Numbered from the stretch's first letter, positions 51,838-64,000 are shown. The stretch is 64,000 nt of DNA from Diospyros lotus (GCF_014633365.1 NC_068350.1:12067787-12131786), one strand, 5' to 3'. The notes: generated by a model not told the origin, from the letters alone. Numbers and translations: made by a program.

Positions 51838-54800
51838 ATGCTTCAGATCCGGCTCAGAAGGACTCCATCCACAGAAGCTGGCACTGGGGCAAAGTCCGTG
51901 CCAGTGGACACTGTGAATGTTGCATGTCCAGACCACCTTGTCCTTGCAGATCTTCCTGTAGCCAAGGGCCTTGGTTCAGCAACTACTGCTTCACTTGTTA
52001 AGACTGTAGGTCGCAGGTCTCGCCGCCAGCTTGGTGAAAGGGTTCATTTTTGTGTTCGCTGTGATTTTCCAATTGCCATATACGGTCGCCTGGTAGGTGC
52101 TGTAATTCTTCCACTACGTACCCCAATCTTCATTTAGCTTTGAATTTTTTTCTTCTAAAACTTAAGGCCCCATTTGGCATTGGGTTTACATGCTCATTGA
52201 GTTGAGTTCAATGCTGAACACGATAAACTAGCTCTTCAGCTCAACGCAATAGTTAGGTGCATTAGAGGGCCCGAACTCAACTTGAATATTTTGGTACATA
52301 AGGTGAGTTCAAATGTTTTACTAAACAATTATAATTGAAACTCAACTCAATTTGACCAATTTACCAAATAGTTTTATGTAATCAAAGTTACCTCACCTCA
52401 ACCCACTCACTTTACCTCAATCCCAAACGGGGACTAGTATATTTTTGGTGTTATTTAAAGGAGTTTAATTGAATGATTTTAGAATCATTTTTATTTTGTG
52501 ACTAGATAAGTTTCACAGTTTGCTGCCCTAATATTCTCTATAAAGATGTATTGTATAAAAACCAATTGAGGGATAAATTAAATTCCTGTATTATCCTCAT
52601 GCGGCAGCACTTGATCATGCTCTTTGGAACAATAAACAAAATTGAACTTGAGGCTGCCCACAGATACAACTTGACCTGGTACAGAAGATGTTTCAACTAC
52701 ATGTAACCTGGAGAGAAATCGTTAACTGACTTGTGATATATTCCCCATACTCATAACCAACCACACCTAAATTTTCTGTGGAATGCATAATCCCACGTCT
52801 AATTGTCCTGTGTCTACATTTTTTGTTTTGGATATTTTCATTATTTTTTGGGCAATATGCATTCACCTGGAATTTAGATGAAGACATTTTATGGTCCTTC
52901 GTTCATTTTTTTTTGGATACTGAATATGCTGCTGTTTCACTGTTTGTATGCATCGTGTACTCTTTTCTGTTGTGTTCTTGGAATTTTGAGAAATATTTTT
53001 GTGAGCTATGATTTCTTTTTTGATTTTTGGTTTGTCCATTCAATTATGTTCTGCATTCCCTTTAGTACTGGTAAAGAAGGTTACAATCCTATGCCAATCA
53101 TTGAGTAGTTTAAATTATACTTGATCCCCAGACTTTGCCAGTACATGACTAGGGGAAAACTATTTATAATCTCCTGAATGTACTTTTACTTTGAAAATGC
53201 TTCCCGTTTCATGTCTTTTTTTATTTATAACTACTTTATTTTACTATTTATGCATTAAAAAGTTACTGTTCTTGCAGAGCCCTTGTGACCATGCCTTCTG
53301 TCTTGATTGTGCAAGGAGTGATTCCATCTGCTATCTGTAAGGCATCATTGATTACTTTTGATGTCATTTTCATATATGTTATTTTTTACAGGAGAATTTA
53401 TTTTGCATCCCTTCCAGATTCAAGATTTCTTTTGCTGTATGATTGCTTTCTCATGGTGATTTATATTGCAGCTTACTACTTTCAGTCTCCACTTAATGCT
53501 CACTAGCTACTTGTTGTTTTCAATTACCAATATGTTGGAACATTTTTTTCATTTTGTCAAGGGATTTTAAGAAATAACTTTATAATTTCATGAGAGGGTG
53601 CTAAAAAAAAAAACCAGAAAGCTACTCATGGAATCATATAGAAGATCCTTTATTTATAGGATTTTTTTATATTATCTTATCTAAGTTAATGTCTCTCATC
53701 CAGTGACATTACCTGAGATAAGATATATGTTAACAATGCCAAAGAGAAATGGGGTTACAACCTCCATTTAACACATCTTTTATCTCACGTAATGAACCAT
53801 TATAGCATTCTGATAAAATTTTCCTTTTTGCTATAAAGAAATTTTAAGATTGCATAAACTGTTGGATGCGATTCTCAATGTTAGCCATCCTGTTTTGGTT
53901 CTATTAGTTACAACCACCATATTATTCTCCATTCTTTTTGAACATTGATCCAAGACATTGAAATTGATATTTTTAAAGGATAACTTGATCTCTCAAGTCT
54001 TACAATAACATCACCTACACTTTTTTTTTTTATTGAACGTTCAACATACTCAATTTTTTACATGCTTAATATAAAACCTTTGGATTCTAAGGTGTTCTTC
54101 CATAATTCAAGTTATTATACATGCCTTTTTGTTTTTGGCTCTCATTCATCAAGACAATATTGTATGCAAATAACATACACCAAGGCACTACTTAGATGCT
54201 TTATGATTCATTTGCAAGCACAAAGAGGTAAGGGCTCAATGCAGATTCTTGATGTAATCCAATTGTATTTGAAAAAACCTCGGTATCTCCTATACAAGTT
54301 CTAACTTTCATTTCTGCTTGATTATACATATTCTTAATAGCCTATATACAAGCAATTGAAATTCATTTCTTTTCCAACTCCTTCTACAAGACTTCCTCAT
54401 AGGCTTTTTTCGAGCCTATCAATACCATATGCAAAACCTTTTGTTTATCTCTAGACTTTTCTATTAGGCATCTCAATAAGTAGGTAGCTTCCATTATTGA
54501 GTTGCCAATTGTACAACAAATTGATTTTTAGAGACCTTTGTTTCTCTCCTTTTAACATTACTCAATTAACCTCCCCCAAAGTTTTATAGTGGCTCATTGC
54601 CTGATCTCTTTATAATTTTTTCAACTTTAAACATCTCTTTTATTCTTACAAATATGTAATAGAGTATTCTTCCTCCATTTATCCGGCATCCTTTTTGATG
54701 TAAGGATCTCATTAAATAATTTTGTCAAACAAAAAATTTTCTCCTTTCATGCATTTATATGCTTCTATTGGAATATTATCTTGTCCATCTGTTTTACTTT

Positions 54801-57296
54801 TCTTCTTTTTTTTTTAATGCTTGTTTTCTTTCATCTGGAAAAATACATAACACTTGTTTGTAGTTTATAAAACATGTAATTCCTATGTTCAATAATAGAT
54901 TTGAGAAATATGTTTATAAAACATGTAATTCCTATGTTCTTTGTAGTTTCTAATATTCCCTACATAACACTTGTTTCTCTACATTCATTTATAGATTTGA
55001 GAAATACACGTCCCCTCTCACCTTGATCGCTCTCTCTTTTACTATTACATTTTGATTTGTCTTTTTATGCATTTCACTTGACTCAAATCCTTTGTTTTTC
55101 TTTCTTTTGCTTTAGCCAGCGCTCCAGGTTTTCTTCTTTAAGGATGTATGTAAAGTCTTGTAGTAACTTCTTCATTCCACTCCTAAAACTCTTTTCCTAT
55201 GGAGCTTTTCTTTCAGACTCAGCTAGAGCATTTTTATTTTTTTTCCCTTGAAAATACCTTGTTTTTCACTTTTTAAATCCCATCTGATTCCTGGGTTTCA
55301 TTTTTGTATCATTTTTCCTTTTCCATATTTGATAATGGGCTTTAGGGATCATAAAGGCTATGCTGAGTGGTAGGAAGCCAGCATAACTCATTGAAGACCA
55401 AAAACAAAATGCTCCAAAATCCCGTACCATTATGTAGTGCCCAAAAAGGGGGAAAAAAAAATCAAAATGGATGCAGCTAGTACGATATGTGGGTGAGTTG
55501 GCTGAAAGCATTCATATCTATGTTTTTATGTACGTAATGTTAAAGGTTTCTTTCTTTATATTTTTGTTTTCTATTTCAATCTTCTTTCTAATTTCTTGTG
55601 GTCCAACAGCTATTTCTCTCCAAGTTTTGCTGGACACGTAGGCATGACCTTGAAAACCTGGAACTTTACAAAAGAGTTACTTTAGAAGTTTAGATCTGGC
55701 ATCCATTTTGTTGGTGCCAATTCAGTTTTCTATGAACAATCATAATCAATGCCTATAGATAGGGTCCTGAGAGGGCTGGAAGGTTGGACTTGGGTTGTCA
55801 GATTAGTAGAGGTTAATGAATTCGCAATAAGATAAAAGTTTGTTTGTTTTTTTACTGAAATGTACTGAAGTTAAATTTTATTGTACTCTTATGATAAGGA
55901 TTCAAATTGTTGCTTCTGCATGAATCTTTTGATGCCAGAACCCTGATACCCTTTAACACTTTCAGTACTACTATATATTTTACCAAGTCATGAAAAACTG
56001 GAATGCCTTATCAAACCATAGTTGCATATCCGACTCAGTTATTAAACTAACTACACACTACACAGCCACCTTCTACAATTTTAAATTGCACTGGCATGCA
56101 TGAGAAACTGTTTGGTCAACAATCTAAATGATTGTTTATTGTTTATCCTGTTACACAGCTGTGATGAACGCGTGCAGAAGATTCAGACAATCAAAATGAT
56201 GGAAGGGATCTACATCTGTGCTGCTCCTCATTGTCTCAAGTCTTTTTTGAAGAAGATTGAATTTGAATCTCACATTCAAGAAACACATGCAGACCTTCTT
56301 CAACCAAATGCAACTAAAGAAGAGGGGAATGAATCAGAGGCTGTAAGTGCCAAACAGTTGACAGCTTCAGAGTCCACTGCTCGAGCTCCCCCTAGGCCAG
56401 TTTTTTCTCCGAATTCAAGTTCCCAGGCTCATGATCGTGAAGAGAAAGCTCGTCATCCACAATCTAGGGACCACCAACCTCCCAGGCAAAATTTTCAGCC
56501 AAACCTGCCGCCTGCACCATTTTTTGGACAAATTCAAAATCATCCATCAGAACCACAACCGGACAACTTCCCCCAAGGTATTGAGAGGCCTGGTTCCCAG
56601 AGAATGCAGCAAGAATCTGGTCAATCACTGGACAACCAGCAAGGAATTCGGTGTGAGACCCCATTCCCTGATTACCCTCCTATGCATCAGCCACTTAATT
56701 TTGCAGTGCCAGTTAATTCAAATCCAGTTTTGGCTCCTCCACCATTCAGTTATCCTCCTTTTGCACCAGAGGGAGCTCTTCCATTTTATGGTGCATCTTA
56801 TGAGATGGCACGGCCAGATTCAGTACCAGAAGTTGGATCAGAGCAAGGATCAGTTTTGGGTTTCCCACCAGCCCCGGCAAGCGCTGCTAGTTTTCCAGAG
56901 GGTTTTGCTCGGCCATGGAATATGGGACCAGCTGGTTTGCCCTTCGAACCCAGCAATCAAGGCGCTACTGATAGTTTTGCAAACATGGCAGATCCCCAGA
57001 GGCCTACTGCATTCTTCCAAGGTGATTATGGGCGCAATATGGGAGTTGTGCCTCCAAATTTACCTCTACCTTATTTGGCAAACCAGGTGATGGAACCGGT
57101 GCAGGCTATGGACCCTAGGGATGCCAAAGGTGTATTGGCACCGCAGCCTTTGCCGTTTCCTCCACCTCCACCACCCCCACCACCTCATATGTCGTACAAA
57201 CGAGATGCGACGTCGCATTCAGGTGACATGGGTGGTCACGATGGACGAGGTTTTGGCTACGAGAAGCATGATAGCTATGGAAGTAGCCAGGATTAG
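51838..57296 (+). CDS. HAKAI: HAKAI-type RING E3 ubiquitin ligase
   Basis: Plant HAKAI is a nuclear subunit associated with the mRNA N6-adenosine methyltransferase complex. Three coding exons, 51838-52092, 53278-53336 and 56159-57296, join in frame to 483 aa. The RING domain is encoded across the exon joints: CVRCDFP (Cys72, Cys75), SPCDHAFCLDCAR (Cys88, His90, Cys93, Cys96) and SICYLCDERVQKIQ (Cys103, Cys106). A C2H2-like finger follows, YICAAPHCLKSFLKK then HIQETH (Cys125, Cys130, His143, His148); together these form the HYB-type fold of the family. The C-terminal 330 residues are rich in Pro, Gln, Ser and Phe, with a polyproline run near residue 445, and look disordered. The start MLQIRLRR is the conserved one; the frame is open upstream only to the splice acceptor at 51810. 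No coding defect is seen. Confidence 0.94.
52166..52434. mobile_element. MITE in HAKAI intron (hAT or PIF type)
   Basis: About 269 bases with inverted ends GGCCCCATTTGGCATTGGG and (reverse complement of the right end) GTCCCCGTTTGGGATTGAGG, followed by similar TTGAGTTGAG / GGTTGAGGTGAGG text. No clear target duplication: the flanks are TAA and TAG. Non-coding. Confidence 0.65.
53925..54840 (-). mobile_element. Old antisense RTE LINE fragment in HAKAI intron
   Basis: The minus strand, although full of stops, reads in order like the RTE RT: (K)TDGQDNIPIEAYKCMKGEN, RRSL-like remnants, [93 protein letters not shown] and LESKGFILS. These line up with the better-kept LINE at 46968-48093 ([44 protein letters not shown]). 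The catalytic ADD reads AYN. It retains more of the RT N-terminus than the other copy. Confidence 0.72.
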
Positions 57297-57569
57297 GGAA
57301 GCTGTTTGTTTGTTTTTTGCTATCTGTTTGGAACACGTGCTGCTGCATCAGCGGCAGTTTGTCATATTTGTCTGCATTTGGTGTTTTCACTAAAAGGCAC
57401 ATTTTCTCCCTTTTCTCCTGTTTGTGCCTCTACTTGATTTGTACACTGCTTGACGTTTGCATGAACACCGAGCTAGGCACGGGCAAACATGCAAGTAGAG
57501 AATGGGATGAACTCTCTTTTCCAAGTCGGAGTTCTGTGTTCTCTCTCTCCATGTTTGATATAATTTAAA

Positions 57570-57746
57570 GAATCATGCTAGATGTACATTCATTTTATAC
57601 ATCTTGGGCTACATAAGGGGGTATTATGACCAAAATACTCTGCGCCTCACATGCGCCTCACGCGTCTCATGAGGGGTTTTTTTTTGTCATAATACCTCCT
57701 TATGTAGCTCAAGATGTACAAAATGAGTGTACCAATAGCATTTTTC
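57570..57746. mobile_element. MULE-like MITE just downstream of HAKAI
   Basis: 177 bases, flanked by a perfect 9-base repeat TAATTTAAA (57561-57569 and 57747-57755). The arms of about 70 bases are inverted: ACATCTTGGGCTACATAAGG on the left and, reversed, ACATCTTGAGCTACATAAGG on the right, with ends GAATCATGCTA and GAAAAATGCTA. It lies 274 bases after the HAKAI stop and may overlap its 3' UTR or polyadenylation region. Confidence 0.82.
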
Positions 57747-57755
57747 TAATTTAAA

Positions 57756-60700
57756 TATAATTACTATTGGTATTGCATCTAAAAAGCAATGTGTAGGGTA
57801 GGGTAGGGTGGCTCTCTGCCATGTTGGAGACTAGGATTTATCCAAGGAAAATAAAGGTCGATATATCCGCAAAAACAATGTATAAATAATATTGATGATT
57901 ATTTACAAAGGTTTAAGTTCTCTTCATGGTCTTCAGGGCATAAGTCAAGTAATTGGACTACGATAAATTAGAATTTACACCAATAGATCGTGGATTTAAT
58001 TTTTTGCCATGCGCAGTGAGACAAAGTCTTCACTTACGATTTATCTCCTCTGTCATAGATGTTTTATTGAGAGATTTTGGAATTAGTTTTGTATCATTTA
58101 CCCAAGTAGGGCTGCAAAGAGGTTGAACTTGGGTCGAAATTTGTTGATTTAGATTTGAGATCTATTTAAGATTTTGAAACTAAGTATAGATTCATTTATC
58201 CGATGAATATTGATACATAGATTCATCTCCAAAACTAATAAACCCAATCAATTACTTGGCGATCGGATTAACTTCTTGAACCAGTGAACCTGCAACAAAG
58301 AGACGGATAGGTGAAAAGATCTAGATTAATGCTTGTTACCATGCTGTCAAAGATGTGCAACTATCAGAGAATAAGAAAGGAAAATAAGTGAAAAGAGATA
58401 AAAAGAGATGGACAAAGAGAAGATGATACTCACCGAGTCATTGATGACGGTAGAACTTAACCGATTATGATGACGTCATGGTAGCCAAATGTCTCTATTA
58501 GGGGTTGTAAAAGTTTGGTCTAACTAAACTAATTGAACCAAATCAACTAAAATTCTCAGTTCGGTTAAATTTTTATTTTTAATTCAATTTGATTTGATTT
58601 ATTTTTTTTAAGAAATTTAATTTTTTTTATTTCAGTTCGATTTTTTGATTAAAAATAATCAAGTTGACCGAACTTTAAAATAGCATCATTTTAATGATTA
58701 TAAAACGATATTGTTTTTGGCCAGCCACACACAATGAAGAAGAAGAGAAGAAGAAAGGAAGGAAGAAGAGAGACTTCAAAGTGAGAATGAGGAGCCACAA
58801 CCCAATCCAAAACCCTAACCCTTTGGCCTTCGCCTTCATTGAATCACCATTGCCTTTGACGAATTGCCACTGCCTTCAACTTAGGGCCGACTCAAAGAAA
58901 AGGCTACTGAGGCATGTGCCTAAGGCCCGAAAAAGATTTCAAAAGTCAATCATCTCTGCTGGTTGTTATTCAAAATTGTTTTACTTTTAATTAACAAGTG
59001 AAAGGAAAGTAAGAGAAACAATTATAAAGAATTAAAAATAAAAGAAATGATGAAAGCTATGAAATAAAATAATTATTTTAATTTTATTATTAAAATAAAA
59101 TTAATAAATTTTTTATTTTTTATTAAGGGATTGGGGGCCCCTAAATTAATAATGACCTAGGGCCGGCTCTACTTTGACCTTCCGCCTTTTGTCCTCGTCT
59201 TACATCTCCTTTGGCCACTCCCACTCAAGCTTTCTTGTTCTTTTTATTTCACCTTCCTTTCATCGTTGGCCTTTAACGACCAATCGTCATCCCCATCTCA
59301 CCCTTCGACTAATTGACCTTCCTTCTTTTCCACTTTCCCCTTCGCCATTAGCCTTTGACCCAATCATCGTCGACTTCAACCTTCTATTTTTTCTTCCCAA
59401 TTTTCGACTTACAACTTGCAATCGACCCACCGATGGCCCATTGAGGTAATGTTAAACTCAAGGATAAGTAAATAAAATTTTGATGATAACAAAAATATTT
59501 TTATGATAAATGTATTTTTTACTCATGTAAAAAGTAAATTTATTTTGAATTAAAAGTGAGTGTAAAAAGTAAATTTATTTTTAATTAAATGTGGGTTGTC
59601 TTTAGACATGTTTTTTTGTTTTGATTATTTATGTCTCAAAATTTTATATTTGAATTTTCATATCTTAATAAATGTATTTCTTACTCATGTAAAAAAATAA
59701 ATTTATTTTAAATTAAAGATGAGTTTCTTTTAGACATATTTATTTATTTTGTTCCTTATTGTCTGAAAAAGCCTAAAGATTTTTTAAATTTCAAATTTCA
59801 TGTTAACTTTCTTTGTAATAGCTAGTTTTATGAAGTAGTCTATATAAAGGGTGAGTATGAAGTCTTCAAAATCAGAAATACAATAGAAAGAGAACAAACA
59901 TGATAGAATATTCAAACAAGAGTGAGAAGGCTCAAAGTGCTAGAAGTATGTTCGTTAGTGGAATTCTCAATCGTTGGTGACTTATTTAGTATTGTCTCTA
60001 ATTGTAAGTTTGTTATTTTTACTCACCTGTTGTGTAAGGAGAATTGTATTTGCTGGCTATGTGCTAATAGTTCTTACTTAGCCAAGAGATTGTTTGTTGG
60101 TTCTAGCTCTTAGTAAAAGTTAGTATTTACTCTCCCTAGTAGGAACCTCAAACTAAGTTTTGAGAGAGAGAATTAGGCTCTTTAGAGGTAAACCTTTATA
60201 AATTTCTCTTGTTTCTTGTGGTTGTGTGATTTTATTGTTCTCGATTCTATTGTAATTACCACATATTAAGATCACAAATTTAAAAATTTTCAAAAGAGAT
60301 AAAATTATTAATTTTAAAAAAATTCAATTTACCCCTATCTTGGATATTTTTTTGGGCAACATGTAAGATTCCTATAAAATTATAGTTGATTTTGCTATGG
60401 TTTTATAAGAACGTAGCTTAATTATCTTTTCCAGTCCATTCTAGTTTTTGGTGGTTTCAAGTTGTGTCGATTTCTTCAATTTTGTTAGCTTTTTGGTTTT
60501 TCTATCAATTAGTTTGGTTTTTTTCGATTTTTTGGCTTGTTTGGTCTATTGGTTAGTTCAGTTTTGTACTTTTTTTTTTTTTGTGTTTGTTCAATTATTT
60601 GGTTGATTGGGTTTATATGGTTTATGTTTGGTTAATGAATTTGGTCGATTTGGTAATTGGACTGACTGTTTGGACACCACTAATCTCTATTGTTGCAAGA

Positions 60701-62232
60701 TTGTGTGAGATATTGGGAGAGATTGAGAAAGGTTAGGGTTTATGTGAAATAAAGTGTGCAAGACTATGAGTAAAGAAATGAAAGGGCAGTGGGTAGAATG
60801 CATTTGGTGGAATGGAGTGATTGAGTCTAGTGTTTAGGGTTTATGATAGGATTCAAAGTATTATATAATATATAATATATATTAGTGAATAACTACAAAT
60901 GAAATTGCAGTTTGGAGGGCCAAAACATCACGTTTTGGCAGTTAGGGCCAAAATGACATCATTGTGGCCCCATTTGCCTCCTCTCCTATTTTCTTTTTTC
61001 TCTTTGAAACCCTTTTCGATGCTGACCATCTCTCATTTTCTCGTTCTCTTTGATGAATTGTCATCCCAGCTCCAACCATCTTTTCTCTTCCCACTGAAAG
61101 GGTTTTAGAGCTAAACGACGGGCTTGGAAGGGGACTTGGAAAGGTGAAAGGAAGGCTCGAAAGGGTTTTGGAGAGGAGGAAGAGAAGAGAAGAGAAGAGA
61201 AGAGGGATAGTTAGAGCCCTTTCAACAGCTCATTGGAGTTAGACAGATGGTTGGATTTGTATCTAGAACAGCGGGCTCGGGATGGGATCTGGAACGACAT
61301 GCTCAAAAAGGTTTCAAAGAGGAGGGAGAAAGGCCAAAATGGCGTCATCCATTTTGGCCCTGGCTGTCGTCCTCTAAACTATAATTGATTTTAGCTATTC
61401 TCTCTCTCTATATATTACATTTTAAACAGATCCAATATCGAATGGAACCAACCAGACATTCCGAAACCAAAAATGGAATCACCTGCTGATTTTTAGGCTT
61501 ATCCCATCTTAATCCCTGTCCAATCATACATCCATATAACAGCTGGTAGATCCAAGTGAAGAAAAAGACTCCATTCTTTTATTCAGTCATATCATCAGAG
61601 AATGGATCATGATTTATTAGTAAATAATAATAATAATAATTACATATTCAGTATAAAAGAAAAAAAAAAAAGTACTCATTAAAATGGTTAACAGTTATAA
61701 AAAAATATTACTGCCATATCATCTTCCATCCTTCCAAAACTCCGTAATGAACCAATGCGATGAAAACTCAGTATGTCGTGGGTGTAGTTGCACAAAAATG
61801 ATAAGATTTATGATTTTCCATCCCACAGATAGATAGATGCAGCAAACTTGGGTAGGGTACTTACCTTCCCAGTTCCAATAAAATCTGTCTTTCCTTTTGC
61901 TTCATTTTGTTTCTCCAGCGAGCGAAGCCAAGGGTTAAATAGAAATGAATACGCCAAACACATTTTATCCCTTCAACCACACTACTCTTAAACATGGAGG
62001 AGAAAATAGAAAGGGTGGCTGTTTCGAACTTTGGAGTATTAATTATTCTTGTCAAAATTTTTACAACCTTTAGGAAAAAAGAGAACAAAAAAATAGTTTA
62101 CAAGTCAAATTCTATGGAACTGGCCAAAATGGTTTAACTTCCAGGCTTGAATTCAATGACAGACGTTTAACTTTAGAACATAAAAAACTAGGTTCTTTTT
62201 TCTTTTTATGTTAAACAAACCAAGTTCCTTCT
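57756..62232. other. Intergenic, repeat remnants, no gene seen
   Basis: No supportable gene. Remnants include: GGTTCGGTTT-like text at 58500-58680 and its inverted counterpart at 60430-60690, perhaps two ends of one old element of about 2.2 kb; the words AGGGCCGACTC (58884) and AGGGCCGGCTC (59160) at the edges of an AT-rich 290-base stretch; and a repeated GTGAGTGTAAAAAGTAAATTTATTTT motif near 59520-59710. The 3' UTR of the ataxin-3-like gene should occupy the last few hundred bases on the minus strand. Confidence 0.4.
60888..61405. mobile_element. Degenerate inverted-repeat element
   Basis: The left edge (GAATAACTACAAATGAAATTG, AGTTTGGAGGGCCAAAA, GGGCCAAAATGACATCATT) is matched in inverted form by the right edge (AATGGCGTCATCCATTTTGGCCC, CCTCTAAACTATAATTGATTTTAGC). 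No target duplication found. Confidence 0.5.
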
Positions 62233-62790
62233 TTACGCATTTTCCTGGCTACTATTCTTGTTTTCACCTTGGGGGATCGCAGCATCAGCACTGTCCATCA
62301 AGCTGGCAGCTATTGCAGCCTTCAAATCCTCATCTTCTTCATCTATGAGCAGTTGCTCTTCCGGGTTAGGATTAGAAGCCTGTGGATTAGGATTGGTTCT
62401 GCGAGGCGGCCCCTGTACAGAGTTGCAGGACTTGGTTATCCTCCCAGCATCTTCCGGTGTCAGCCACTGACCATATACGTTGGAAGCTTCCGAGGATGTA
62501 ATGGGGCACTCCTTGGGAAAGTTGCCTCTCACAAGGAAAATGCTCCAACCAAACCCCCTCAGAGAATCTAGATATGCCGAGAGGTAAAACTTCGATAGAT
62601 GCTCGGGGGCGGCATAGAGACTGTCAAAGTTGTACCACTCTCCATTCACTTTCCTGATACAGAACCAATGGTCCTGCAGATGACAAATAAATGCATTTTC
62701 GAGTTCTGGGTCAACTTGAGCAGGTCCTGCATCAGTGCTGTTTAACGGAATGACTTGCAAATCCCACACCTCCAATGCCTTCTGTAAAAC
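62233..62790 (-). CDS. Ataxin-3-like Josephin deubiquitinase, last coding exon (partial)
   Basis: Ataxin-3 homologs are cysteine deubiquitinases of the Josephin family that trim ubiquitin chains in the nucleus and cytosol. This minus-strand exon starts after a good acceptor (TTGACAG, 62797-62791) and encodes 185 residues, from VLQKALEVWDLQVIPL to TAA at 62235-62233. It carries two of the three catalytic residues in their family contexts: His in CHLQDHWFCIRK and Asn in GEWYNFDSLYAAPEHLS. The Josephin end (FYLSAYLDSLRGFGWSIFLV, GNFPKECP) follows, then a ubiquitin-interacting motif, DEDLKAAIAASL. The exon with the catalytic cysteine (usually near ESKLCAVHCVN) was not found up to 64000 and must lie beyond. 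What is visible is intact. Confidence 0.9.
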   Translation of the reverse strand, partial: VLQKALEVWDLQVIPLNSTDAGPAQVDPELENAFICHLQDHWFCIRKVNGEWYNFDSLYAAPEHLSKFYLSAYLDSLRGFGWSIFLVRGNFPKECPITSSEASNVYGQWLTPEDAGRITKSCNSVQGPPRRTNPNPQASNPNPEEQLLIDEEDEDLKAAIAASLMDSADAAIPQGENKNSSQENA

Positions 62791-64000
62791 CTGTCAACAG
62801 AATTTTCACCGTGTCCCATAAGAGATGGTTTTCATATTCAATTCATAAAGGTGTTGGTGCGGAAAAGGTACAAGCACAATAAGATCCAATGCCAAAAACT
62901 TAGGCAACAGGTAAGGCTCAACGTGAAAGCAAAAAGTAGTCACTGCTAGACACGTGGGGCAGTATTTTAGATTCTCATAAAAAAAAAAGAAAAGAGTAAT
63001 TGAGTATTACTGTCTTAAGTCGAGCAATATTCTCATTCTTAGTGAAAGTACAGTAGTTAGCATATACAGAGATATTAGACATAATAAAGTTACTATCCAT
63101 GTTCGTAACTAATACGCCTTGTTATCGATATCATGTAGTATTTTGTACAATTGCGCCCTTTCCCAATTCCCTCAAGCAAACAAGCCTCAGAAGTTGGAAA
63201 AACCAAGAATAATAATCTGATATCTGCAATCAAATTGTTTTTGATATTCCAGTGGTGTGTCATTATGTATAATCCTTCAGAAATTGGCCTTAGAGAAGGT
63301 AGGGTGCATTGGTATTGACTACTCACCATCTCTTGATGCACAAAATATTGAATGTGCTCACATAACCAGGAAAACAAGAAGAAACGTTACTCTTCCCCCA
63401 TGGTAGTAATGGAGACAAATAACTTGAAAATCAAGTCCAAGAATTAAAACCCAAACAATAATGCAAAACAGTATGCAGAAGAACAGTTTGGAGAATTTTC
63501 AAAAGTCAAATAGAGATGTAATGAAACAATGTCTAAATATGAAGAAAATAGTTTAACAGTTCTACTGGGTATTCCACTCCTAAAATCTAGGGAATACTAT
63601 TTGTTCCATTTAACAGCCTCCAAATAAAGCATAAAAAATAAAAGCTTCCAACGGATGCAGAGACAATTCAAGAGCAAAAACCAGAATCAACATGATACAC
63701 TGTTATTCTGTATTGGAACAGCTCAATTCATTGTAGGGAATTATGTTTTAATTTTGAGTAAGTTGTTTGCAACTTGTGCTTATCTGTGTAATCCTAATGT
63801 TTTAGTTTTATGATTTTGGCATTACCAGAACAACTGACTCTCCATATCTTATGTCCAACCATTAAAAACCTTCTTAGCATTTGCAGTTGCACTCAGAAAT
63901 CAGATCTTATTAACTGAGAAAGAAAACTATCTGATGAGCTTGAATCTCAGAAGCATGCTTCTAAGAAGTGTAGTCCTGTATCGTCTCATGTACAACACCA
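62791..64000 (-). other. Intron of the ataxin-3-like gene, continuing out of the window
   Basis: No Josephin N-terminal exon is recognisable on the minus strand in this 1.2 kb. The sequence is AT-rich and non-coding in appearance. The frame expected just before VLQKALEVW was searched by eye and not seen. Confidence 0.5.

Noticed and set aside
52158..52442. 8-base target duplication for the MITE at 52166-52434
   Set aside because: The flanks AAACTTAA and TAGTATAT do not match, so no duplication is claimed.
55057..55511. Open frames in the second HAKAI intron as a possible extra exon
   Set aside because: The RING domain joins perfectly across 53336 and 56159 without them, and the region looks like further decayed repeat.
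56431..57090. A 219-codon alternative-frame open reading frame in HAKAI exon 3
   Set aside because: It overlaps the proline-rich HAKAI coding frame and has no features of its own.
62258..62571. Plus-strand open frames opposite the Josephin exon
   Set aside because: They are shadows of the real minus-strand coding exon.
63290..63380. Minus-strand text EHIQYFVHQEM as an upstream ataxin-3 exon
   Set aside because: It only superficially resembles the LYHEVQESKLC region, lacks the catalytic cysteine context and has no matching splice acceptor.

Overview
This is plant nuclear DNA: AT-rich and intron-rich, with GT-AG introns, nested LTR retrotransposons, a CACTA transposon, MITE-like elements and RTE-type LINE fragments. 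The host genes are a plastid coproporphyrinogen oxidase, a plant mitochondrial uncoupling protein, a HAKAI-type RING E3 ligase and an ataxin-3-type Josephin protein. This fits a flowering plant, probably a dicot or magnoliid; the species cannot be told from the sequence alone.

Layout. (1) 1-6635: the 3' part of a CACTA (En/Spm) transposon with decayed TNP2-type and Transposase_24-type genes and a GCGGCGGTT-rich subterminal array, ending in TAGTG. It sits in the pol gene of a Ty1-copia element whose RT, RNase H, polypurine tract and 3' LTR follow (6636 to about 9600). (2) 10113-17023, minus: a complete eight-exon coproporphyrinogen III oxidase gene (397 aa). (3) 17.2-22.9 kb: AT-rich intergenic DNA with two foldback elements whose arms hold tandem repeats; each is flanked by 9-bp direct repeats. 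(4) 23083-26883, plus: a complete nine-exon uncoupling protein gene (306 aa) with a TATA box. (5) 27-31 kb: intergenic DNA with an inverted-repeat element. (6) About 31 kb to 57296, plus: the HAKAI gene. Its coding exons lie at 51838-57296; a GC-rich leader-like block with a good splice donor at 31205 may be its untranslated first exon. If so, the first intron is about 20.6 kb and holds copia element A (31974-50071), which itself received a 450-bp MULE-like insert, an RTE LINE and antisense copia B (34731-45797). Copia B received a Ty3-gypsy element (37018-42371) and a solo LTR (35471-36092). (7) 57.3-62.2 kb: intergenic DNA with a small MITE just past HAKAI and other degenerate inverted repeats. 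(8) 62233-62790, minus: the last coding exon of an ataxin-3-like deubiquitinase, continuing beyond the window.

The four host genes serve unrelated jobs (tetrapyrrole synthesis, mitochondrial metabolite transport, m6A methylation machinery, ubiquitin editing) and are not an operon or cluster. I saw no evidence of a new gene system. The notable biology is structural: a three-level nest of datable insertions, a LINE junction with templated filler, MULE-like foldback elements next to the UCP promoter, and decay dominated by C-to-T type changes. Exon limits were placed by hand from splice signals, reading phase and family resemblance.
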